Assembly (NCBI GenBank): GCA_027620105.1
Contig: JAQCIA010000031.1
Coordinates: forward strand, 1 to 11,647
Length of the DNA stretch: 11,647 nucleotides
Source: Verrucomicrobiota bacterium
GTDB lineage: Bacteria > Verrucomicrobiota > Kiritimatiellia > UBA8416 > JAIOPI01
Direction of reading: 5' to 3'
Part shown: positions 6,452 to 11,647 of the stretch, one piece after another
Layout: each line of letters opens with the position of its first letter
How positions within the stretch are numbered: position 1 is the stretch's first letter
Made by a program: the position numbers and the translations under genes
The notes under the pieces: generated by a model
The model's database searches: none
Told to the model about the DNA's origin: nothing
The model's input: only the letters and a program-made list of their open reading frames with translations

Positions 6452-7430
6452 ATTGCTGGCGCAGCAGTGCGGCGGCGCGCTTCGCGAAATAGGTCAGAAT
6501 CATGTCCGCGCCGGCGCGTTTGATGGATGTGAGCATTTCCAGCATGGCGCGATCGGCATCGATCCAGCCCTTCTCCGCGGCGGCCATGACCATGCTGTAT
6601 TCACCTGACACATTGTAGGCGGCGATGGGCACGTCGAAGCGGGCGCGGGCGGCGGCGATGACATCGAGGTAGGCGAGGGCGGGCTTGATCATCACGACGT
6701 CCGCGCCTTCGGCGATGTCGAGGGCGATTTCCTTCAAGGCTTCGCGCACGTTGGCGGGATCCATCTGGTAGGTTTTCTTGTCGCCATTTTTTGGGGTGGA
6801 TTTCAGCGCGCCGCGGAACGGGCCGTAGAGGCAGGAGGCGTATTTGGCGGAGTAGGCGAGGATGCCAACATGCGTGAAGCCGGTGGCGTCGAGTGCTTCG
6901 CGAATGGCGCCGACGCGGCCATCCATCATGTCCGAGGGTGCCACCCAGTCCGCGCCGGCCTCCGCGTGTGTCACGGCCATGCGGCACAGGGCGGCGACGG
7001 TTTCGTCGTTGGCGACTTCGCCGTGAATCACCAGTCCGTCGTGGCCGTGTTCGGTGTAGGGGTCCAGGGCCACGTCGGTCTGCACGCACAGATCGGGGCA
7101 GGCCTTTTTCAGTGCGCGCACGGCGCGTGGAATCAGTCCCTTGGGATTGGCGGCCTCGCTGCCGAGGTCATCCTTGATATCGGAATAGCCGAAGAGGTTG
7201 ATGCCGGGAATGCCAAGCGTCTGGAGTTCCTGTCCATCGCGGATCAGCTCATCGATGGAGACGCGGAACTGGCCGGGCATGGTGTCGATGGGGGCGCGTA
7301 CGCCGGAACCTGCGGTGACAAAGGCGGGAAAAATCAGGTTGCCGGAAACCAGTGTGGTTTCACGGGCGAGGGTGCGGATGGCCTCGGTGCGCCGGAGGCG
7401 CCGGGGGCGATGTTTTAGATCCAGGCTCAT
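6450..7430 (-). CDS. hemB: Delta-aminolevulinic acid dehydratase (porphobilinogen synthase)
   Basis: HemB condenses two 5-aminolevulinate molecules to porphobilinogen, the first common step of heme, siroheme and cobalamin synthesis, in the cytosol. At 326 residues it has normal length and no gaps. The N-terminal signature RPRRLRR is at 8-14. The two active-site lysines are visible: Lys196 in YSAKYASCLYGPFR and Lys249 in VMIKPALAYLDV (Schiff base). VAPSDMMDGRVGAIREAL (163-180) is also conserved. The metal loop reads DVALDPYTEHGHDG rather than the cysteine-rich DVCLCxYTxHGHCG, so this is the zinc-independent, magnesium-type enzyme. I chose the ATG at 7430 because it puts RPRRLR where E. coli HemB has it. 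A GTG at 7460 (10 more residues) has an AAGGA site 11 nt upstream (7472-7476) and may be the real start; the ATG has none. Confidence 0.95.
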   Translation of the reverse strand: MSLDLKHRPRRLRRTEAIRTLARETTLVSGNLIFPAFVTAGSGVRAPIDTMPGQFRVSIDELIRDGQELQTLGIPGINLFGYSDIKDDLGSEAANPKGLIPRAVRALKKACPDLCVQTDVALDPYTEHGHDGLVIHGEVANDETVAALCRMAVTHAEAGADWVAPSDMMDGRVGAIREALDATGFTHVGILAYSAKYASCLYGPFRGALKSTPKNGDKKTYQMDPANVREALKEIALDIAEGADVVMIKPALAYLDVIAAARARFDVPIAAYNVSGEYSMVMAAAEKGWIDADRAMLEMLTSIKRAGADMILTYFAKRAAALLRQQ

Positions 7431-7520
7431 GGTGGGTCTGCCCGTGGAAACCGTGGCCACGTGCAGGCATATCCTTAGCGTTATCGGCAGCGCGCATCAA
7501 GGAGAAGCGGGGTGCCGGGA

Positions 7521-7748
7521 TCAGAATCGCACGTGGGCGCCCACCAGCCGATACATGCTTGCTTCGGTAAAGGTGACGCCGCGGCTATCTCTGCGAAAGT
7601 GGTCAATTTCGAACTCCGTGTGGGCGTAGCGAAGCTCGCGCATCGCGCCGCCGGTCTTGCCGCTGTAGGCCGGCGGTGTGTTTTGGATGGGTGGCGGAAA
7701 CCCGACATCGCGCCAGGCCCCGCCATGTCGGACTTGAGACGCACGACA
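7521..7748 (-). pseudogene. Probable remnant: C-terminal end of an outer-membrane beta-barrel protein
   Basis: The 318-bp stretch between hemB and the transporter has no intact gene. Its minus strand has an open frame directly after the transporter TAG stop, in the same frame, ending in TGA at 7521-7523. From about 7662 it reads as protein: YSGKTGGAMRELRYAHTEFE, then IDHFRRDSRGVTFTEAS and MYRLVGAHVRF at the end. Alternating hydrophobic and polar residues and a terminal phenylalanine with hydrophobics at -3, -5 and -7 match the last strands of an outer-membrane barrel, and third codon positions are GC-rich as in the neighbours. There is no signal peptide, barrel body or ribosome site; the only in-frame ATG leaves 40 residues. 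A remnant of a deleted porin-like gene is the simplest reading. The family is not recognised. I see nothing in 7431-7520 beyond the hemB leader. Confidence 0.45.
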
Positions 7749-9542
7749 CTAGAACGGCCAGATCCAGGGGGCCAGTCCCACGGCGACGATGCCCATGATC
7801 AGGTTCAGGGGAACGCCAATGCGCAAATAGTCACCAAAGCGATAGCCGCCGGCGCCGTAGACCATGAGATTCGTCTGGTAGCCGATGGGCGTGGAAAAGC
7901 TCGCCGACGCAGCCACCATGATGCACATGATGAAGGGCATGGTGCTCACATCCAGGCGCTCGGCCGTGTTCATGGCGATGGGGAAGATCAATGCAGCCGC
8001 GGCATTGTTGGTGATGACTTCGGTGAAGATCGTGGTCGTCAGGTACACAACGGCCAAGGCGAGCCAGGGGTCCTCGCGGGTGAGTCCGAAGAGGATGCCG
8101 GCCAGCACGGATGCGGCATTGGTTATTTCCAGCGCATAGGCCAGGCCCAGGGCGGCGGCAATCGTCAGCAGCACGTGCCATTCGACGTTCTGGCGCGCCT
8201 TGGCGGCGGAGCAGCACCCCGTGGCGATCATCAGGCCCGCAGCCACCAGCGCGGCGTTCAGCATAGTCATCCACCCGGCTGTGACCACCACGACCATCAG
8301 CAGGAGGATGGCGAATGCCATGGGCGCTTTCTCAAAGCGGCGCGGCGTGGAGTCCGCGACTTCGCTGATCAGGTAGAAGTCACGCGAATCGCGCTGGCGG
8401 GGGATAAAACCGGCGTGGGATTCGACCAGCAGCGTGTCGCCGGCGCGCAAGGTGATGTCGCCGATTTTGCCGGCGACGCGCTCCCCGTTGCGCGCCACCG
8501 CGATCACCACGGCGTTGTACACGCTGCGAAAATGGGATTCACGGATGGTCTTGCCAACCAGCGGGCAGACATCCGACACGACGGCCTCGACGAGGCAGCG
8601 TTGATGGCGCGGCGCATCCAGTTTGAACAACTGATCCGGCGCGGGGCGCAGTCCCTGCTGGTTGTAGAGTGTGCGCATGGAATCCACATTGCCGACAAAC
8701 ACCAGGCGGTCGTTGTCCTGCAAAATTTCGTCGGGCGAGACGGCCGACACAACCTGATCGCTGCGCATCAGTTCCGCGAGGTAGGCGCCGGGAAGATGCC
8801 GCAGGCCGGAGTCGTCGATGGTTTTTCCGGTCAAGGCGCTGCCGGGGCTGACCTGCATTTCCAAGGTGTATTCCCGCGGATTTTCAAAGACTTCGGTCAG
8901 GGTTTTGCGGTTTGGCAGCAGGCGTCGGCTGGCGCCGATGACATAGAGCATGCCCACGATGGCGCAGGGGATGCCGAGTTTGGAAATTTCAAACATCGTC
9001 AGGCCGGCGGTGTGGTAGCGCTCCTGGACGAGGCCGTTGACGACGAGGTTCGTGCTCGTGCCGATGAGCGTGCAGATGCCGCCGAAGATGGAGGCATAGC
9101 TCAGCGGGATCATCATTTGCGAAGGCTGCACGCGAATGCGGCGGCACCATTCCGTCACGATGGGGATGAACATGGCCACGACGGGTGTGTTGTTCAGGAA
9201 GGCACTGAGGGCGATGACCGGCGCCATCATGCGCACTTGTGCGGCGGTGCGGCTTTTGGGGTGGCCGAGGATGTTGCGGGAAATCCAGGTCAGGCCGCCG
9301 GTCTCCTGGAGGCCGGCGACGACGATGTACAGCACGCCGACCGTCACCAGGCCGGCGGAACCGAATCCCGCCAGTGCTTCCTCGGCTTTCAGCACACCGG
9401 AAAGCAGGAGCACGCCGAGGCCACCGAGAAACACAAAGTCCGCCGGGAGGCGGGTGCAGATGAGGACGCCCAGGACGGTGATAATCGTGCCGAGGGTCAA
9501 CCAGGCTTGCCAGGTCAGATCAAGAAGTGAAGCATCGGGCAT
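7749..9542 (-). CDS. SLC13/DASS-type anion permease with internal TrkA-C domains
   Basis: A 597-residue inner-membrane transporter of the divalent-anion/sodium symporter class; sulfate, carboxylates or another anion are possible substrates. The fold is a two-repeat permease split by a soluble insert. Repeat one has LNNTPVVAMFIPI (116-128) and GGICTLIGTSTNLVVNG (154-170), with helices near 13-30, 35-52, 64-80, 105-130 and 185-205. Residues about 215-390 are soluble, with two TrkA-C (RCK-C) modules, seen in LEMQVSPGSALTGKTID and again near 320-375, which often bind a regulatory ligand. Repeat two carries the equivalent TNNAAAALIFPI (511-522) and ASFSTPIGYQTNLMVYGAGG (547-566). The start at 9542 has an AGGAT site 7 nt upstream. 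The stop is TAG. It lies 31 bp after the DUF202 gene and is probably co-transcribed with it. Confidence 0.9.
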   Translation of the reverse strand: MPDASLLDLTWQAWLTLGTIITVLGVLICTRLPADFVFLGGLGVLLLSGVLKAEEALAGFGSAGLVTVGVLYIVVAGLQETGGLTWISRNILGHPKSRTAAQVRMMAPVIALSAFLNNTPVVAMFIPIVTEWCRRIRVQPSQMMIPLSYASIFGGICTLIGTSTNLVVNGLVQERYHTAGLTMFEISKLGIPCAIVGMLYVIGASRRLLPNRKTLTEVFENPREYTLEMQVSPGSALTGKTIDDSGLRHLPGAYLAELMRSDQVVSAVSPDEILQDNDRLVFVGNVDSMRTLYNQQGLRPAPDQLFKLDAPRHQRCLVEAVVSDVCPLVGKTIRESHFRSVYNAVVIAVARNGERVAGKIGDITLRAGDTLLVESHAGFIPRQRDSRDFYLISEVADSTPRRFEKAPMAFAILLLMVVVVTAGWMTMLNAALVAAGLMIATGCCSAAKARQNVEWHVLLTIAAALGLAYALEITNAASVLAGILFGLTREDPWLALAVVYLTTTIFTEVITNNAAAALIFPIAMNTAERLDVSTMPFIMCIMVAASASFSTPIGYQTNLMVYGAGGYRFGDYLRIGVPLNLIMGIVAVGLAPWIWPF

Positions 9543-9573
9543 GGTGGTATCCTACATGGCGAACCCTGGCCTG

Positions 9574-9894
9574 TCAGCTGCGGGGGAGGCGCGCCGATTC
9601 CTTCTCTAACATGTTGCGGCGAATGCCGCGAATGTGGCCGTCCATCCGGCGATAGCGCAGTGTGCCCCAGAGGCCACTGATCAACCCGATCGGCATTAGC
9701 GCGAGGCCAACGCAATAGAGCGTGCCGTGATCGACGAAGTGGACGAAGGTCACACCGGCGATGATCAGGGTGAGGGATCCGCGCAGATAGGACAGCACCG
9801 TGCGTTCGTTGGCCAGCAGGGTGCGGTCGATGGCCAGTTCATCACGCAGAATCAATTCGGACTTTTCGAAGCGTTCGTAGGGATTCTGGGTCAT
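9574..9894 (-). CDS. DUF202-family small membrane protein
   Basis: A 106-residue inner-membrane protein. The N-terminal half carries the DUF202 signature LAIDRTLLANERTVLSYLRG (20-39 region), followed by two membrane helices (about 41-57 and 60-78) and a basic tail (RYRRMDGHIRGIRRN). The family includes E. coli YidH and the DUF202 part of fungal VTC proteins; no biochemical function is settled for the bacterial members. The start at 9894 has an AGGAA site about 7 nt upstream. It is the first gene of a likely two-gene unit with the SLC13 permease, which suggests, without proof, a link to that transporter. A CRP-like palindrome lies about 70 bp upstream. Confidence 0.88.
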   Translation of the reverse strand: MTQNPYERFEKSELILRDELAIDRTLLANERTVLSYLRGSLTLIIAGVTFVHFVDHGTLYCVGLALMPIGLISGLWGTLRYRRMDGHIRGIRRNMLEKESARLPRS

Positions 9895-9964
9895 GTTCGG
9901 TTCCTGTTGCTTGCGTCGTTTCGTCGTTTGCCTACTTCCATCGCGGCATGTCGCCGATCCGCTG

Positions 9965-9980
9965 TGTGACCTGCGTCACG
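9965..9980. promoter_or_regulatory. CRP-like palindrome in a divergent intergenic region
   Basis: TGTGACCTGCGTCACG contains the perfect dyad GTGAC-N4-GTCAC and matches the CRP consensus TGTGA-N6-TCACA at all but the last base. It lies between the DUF202 gene (minus) and the exported coiled-coil gene (plus), beside a possible extended -10 element. No CRP/FNR-family regulator is encoded in this window. Confidence 0.4.
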
Positions 9981-9981
9981 A

Positions 9982-9990
9982 TGCCATAAT
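9982..9990 (+). promoter_or_regulatory. Possible extended -10 promoter element
   Basis: TGCCATAAT fits the extended -10 form TGnTATAAT with one mismatch. No -35 is evident at 17 bp, but the CRP-like palindrome ends 2 bp upstream, so a bound protein there would overlap the promoter. It would give a leader of about 165 nt for the plus-strand gene at 10162. That leader (10000-10161) is G-rich and I see no other feature in it. Confidence 0.3.
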
Positions 9991-10161
9991 TTTTGCGCCA
10001 GGCGATCTGAATCGTGCGGCGGAAACTGCGACCAGTGTACCCCGAGCCCAGGGCGCACGATGCGGCATGACAAAATCCTGTTGCATGCTGGAGGGTATCG
10101 GTGGTGGCGGGGGCAGACAAGCGAGATTGCGGGGTGCGGGGCCCTGTGGCAAGCTTGACGC

Positions 10162-11061
10162 ATGCGTGAGCACGGGTGGCAGAGGTGGCGAGGTGACGCC
10201 GGACTGAGGATTGTGATTACGGTCTGTTGTCTGGCGTCCATCGCGACAGCGGATACGGTGACACTCACATCTGGTGCGGTGATTCGCGGTGAGATTGTGG
10301 GGGAGGATGCCTACGAAGTGCGCGTGGTGGTTGGGCGCACCGCGGCGGGGGACATCCAGACGCTGAAGATCGTGGCGCAGGGGAGTGTGGCGGCGTTGCA
10401 GCGCGGGAACCCGGAGGTTGCCGTTGAGGCAGATCCGGTGGTGGGCACGGTCGACGCTCCCCCGGAACCGCTGCCGGATGCGAGCGCCCTGCGGGCGACG
10501 ATCAAGCGCGCCGAAGGGTTGTCGAGGGAAGGGCAACATGCTCAAGCGGCTGAGAGGTATCGCGCGGTAATCGATGAAACCGAGCGCCGGTTGCTGGTGC
10601 TCGGCGACAAAACCGATCCGGGCACGCAGAACGCTCGGCTGGAGCTGTTGCAATTACGCGAGGATGCCCACGCGCTGCTGCTGATCGCGTTGCAGGGGCG
10701 GCTGGAGTTTAAACGCGAGGCCTTGCGCGTCGCCGAGGAATCCGCCCAGCGGCTGGAACGTACGCTGGCGCAACAGCGGAAAGAGATCGATTCCCTGCAG
10801 GCAGACGACAGCAGCGACCGCCAGATTCCGCGCCGCCTTGGCGAGGCCAGCGCGCGGGCCGGGACGACCGTGAAGGTGCGCGCGCTGGAGGACGAAATCG
10901 CCAAGGGAGAAACCCGGCTGATCGCGCATCGCGCCTGGGCGCGGGAAGCGCGGTTGGGGATCGTGACGCAGGAGAGCGAACTCGAACTGGCCGATGCCAA
11001 GGCGCGTCGCGCGAAGGATGATTTGAACGCGGCTGAACGTGCGGCACGGGGGCGGCGGTGA
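10162..11061 (+). CDS. Exported coiled-coil protein of unknown function
   Basis: I do not recognise a named family for this 299-residue protein. Residues 1-30 look like a signal peptide: basic n-region, hydrophobic IVITVCCLASIATA, probable cleavage after ATA before Asp31. No lipobox is seen. Residues 31-80 form a small beta-rich unit, DTVTLTSGAVIRGEIVGED, of the kind (T-L-x-x-G-x-x-I-x-G-x-I) found in many short exported proteins that start with an SH3-like or Sm-like strand pattern. After a proline-rich linker (about 97-105) the remainder is helical and highly charged (about 107-299), with long E/R/A/Q-rich coiled coils and a possible TPR-like helix pair near 107-140. The tail is basic (RAARGRR). 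The ATG at 10162 has no good ribosome site; a GTG at residue 18 would destroy the signal n-region. It converges on the Fur-type gene with a 28-bp gap. A periplasmic or envelope-associated location is inferred. Confidence 0.7.
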   Translation: MREHGWQRWRGDAGLRIVITVCCLASIATADTVTLTSGAVIRGEIVGEDAYEVRVVVGRTAAGDIQTLKIVAQGSVAALQRGNPEVAVEADPVVGTVDAPPEPLPDASALRATIKRAEGLSREGQHAQAAERYRAVIDETERRLLVLGDKTDPGTQNARLELLQLREDAHALLLIALQGRLEFKREALRVAEESAQRLERTLAQQRKEIDSLQADDSSDRQIPRRLGEASARAGTTVKVRALEDEIAKGETRLIAHRAWAREARLGIVTQESELELADAKARRAKDDLNAAERAARGRR

Positions 11062-11089
11062 TGGCGCGGGTCGGCAGCTTCAGGCTGAT

Positions 11090-11470
11090 TCAGCGCCGCG
11101 GGTTCCGGCAAGCCGGACATTTTCCTGACAGCATGATTTCGTGGCCTTCGATTTTGAAGCCCTTGGGGACGAGGCGGTCGAGGTTGTCGGCGCAGCCTTC
11201 GAGTTTGAATACCTGATCGCAGGCGGCGCAGTGGAAGTAGTGATGATGCGAGGCGTCGCACCATTCGTAGCGCGGCGACTGCCCGGAGATTGTCACGGCG
11301 TGTAGGCGGCCTTCGGATTCCAGGGCGCGGATGGCGCGATAGACGGTGGCGAGGCCGAGGCGCGGGGTGCGGCGCCGCGCTTCTTTGAGCACCTCCTGCG
11401 GGCTCAATGGACGATTAAAGCGCGCGAACACCTGCTGAATTGATTCACGCTGTGCGGTACGTCGTTCCAT
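11090..11470 (-). CDS. Fur-family metal-responsive transcriptional repressor
   Basis: A 126-residue DNA-binding repressor of the Fur/Zur/PerR family, slightly shorter than E. coli Fur. The N-terminal winged helix includes the recognition-helix region RLGLATVYRAIRALESEGR (37-55). A hinge (about 63-70) leads to the metal-binding dimerisation domain with the histidine cluster HHHYFHC (75-81). Two CxxC pairs, Cys81/Cys84 and Cys118/Cys121, are the expected structural zinc site, and an extra Cys93 and His110 are present. The histidine cluster is the usual sensor site, but the sequence alone does not tell iron from zinc or peroxide sensing, so no symbol is assigned. The ATG at 11470 has a modest AGG about 8 nt upstream. 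TonB genes nearby are plausible targets, but I found no Fur-box-like sequence before them. Confidence 0.92.
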   Translation of the reverse strand: MERRTAQRESIQQVFARFNRPLSPQEVLKEARRRTPRLGLATVYRAIRALESEGRLHAVTISGQSPRYEWCDASHHHYFHCAACDQVFKLEGCADNLDRLVPKGFKIEGHEIMLSGKCPACRNPRR

Positions 11471-11542
11471 GCTTCAGCCTAGCGATTCGGCGTACGGGGA
11501 AAAAGGAGATTTCGGGTGGATGTCCCGCTTTGAGGGCGAACG

Positions 11543-11614
11543 TCACGCAGAGCCGCAGCGGTCGCCGAGACCTGCCATGCCGTCGGAATCCGTGCGCTCT
11601 GCGGCTCCGCGTGA
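11543..11614. repeat. Imperfect inverted repeat, interspersed-repeat-like
   Basis: TCACGCAGAGCCGCAG (11543-11558) and CTGCGGCTCCGCGTGA (11599-11614) are reverse complements at 15 of 16 positions, around a 40-nt spacer. The wording (CACGCAGAG, CTCTGCGGCTCCGCGTGA) matches common intergenic CGCAGAG-type repeats. It lies upstream of the Fur-type gene in sequence without any open frame I can support. Confidence 0.5.
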
Positions 11615-11647
11615 GTATTCCTGGCCGAGGATGTGGGCAGCAGGAGG

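Noticed and set aside
7749..7751. Possible recoding of the permease TAG stop into the barrel-like tail.
   Set aside because: Fusing an inner-membrane permease to an outer-membrane barrel tail makes no structural sense, and no readthrough signal is evident; a gene remnant is simpler.
7512..9530. Long plus-strand open frame (672 codons) opposite the SLC13 permease.
   Set aside because: It is the antisense shadow of a well-supported transporter. Its translation is rich in Gly, His, Asp and Ala without domains, as expected from GC-rich antisense DNA.
9914..9929. Tandem copy of CGTCGTTT upstream of the DUF202 gene.
   Set aside because: Only two 8-bp units; too little to call a repeat of interest.
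10068..10207. Short plus-strand open frame beginning ATGACAAAATCC before the exported protein gene.
   Set aside because: Gly/Arg-rich translation, no ribosome site, and it overlaps the start of the larger gene in another frame.

Overview
This is a GC-rich window from a Gram-negative bacterium. The outer membrane is evident from a TonB-dependent receptor, a TonB-energising module, a GmhB-like phosphatase and a beta-barrel tail fragment. The mix of DUF3450/TtpC-type TonB genes, a PyrE of the short type, a magnesium-type HemB and intergenic repeats of the GCAGATGAAC and CACGCAGAG families would suit the PVC group (Verrucomicrobiota, Kiritimatiellota, Planctomycetota). That placement is an inference; no rRNA or clade marker lies in the window.

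Layout. Positions 1-2815 (minus strand) hold a tight cluster read leftwards: a HIT-family protein, a DUF3450 coiled-coil protein, a TtpC-like protein (periplasmic coiled coil fused to an ExbB/TolQ channel domain) and the start of a second, short ExbB cut by the window edge. Spacings are 17 bp, a 4-bp ATGA overlap and 20 bp, so this looks like one transcript. It matches the TonB2/TtpC type of energy-transducing system, whose ExbD, TonB and TPR genes would lie off the left edge. Next is pyrE (minus), then a divergent intergenic stretch with two dyads, then a large TonB-dependent receptor on the plus strand, the likely client of the module. A convergent gmhB-like phosphatase gene and hemB follow on the minus strand, separated by a repeat-bearing spacer.

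Positions 7431-7748 contain no intact gene. The part next to the transporter reads as the C-terminal end of an outer-membrane beta-barrel protein without its body, probably a gene remnant. Then come a SLC13-type permease with internal TrkA-C domains and, just upstream of it, a small DUF202 membrane protein (both minus). A divergent region with a CRP-like palindrome leads to a plus-strand exported coiled-coil protein of unknown function. The window ends with a Fur-family metalloregulator (minus) and a non-coding stretch with an imperfect inverted repeat.

How it fits together: the TonB module, its receptor, heme biosynthesis (HemB) and a Fur-family repressor make a loose metal-acquisition theme, but I could not recognise a Fur box. 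The rest is core metabolism (pyrE, hemB), envelope biosynthesis (gmhB-like) and transport. I see no CRISPR array, tRNA, rRNA, transposase or phage gene. The least explained items are the barrel remnant, the two CRP-like dyads, the pyrE-leader hairpin and the two intergenic repeats.
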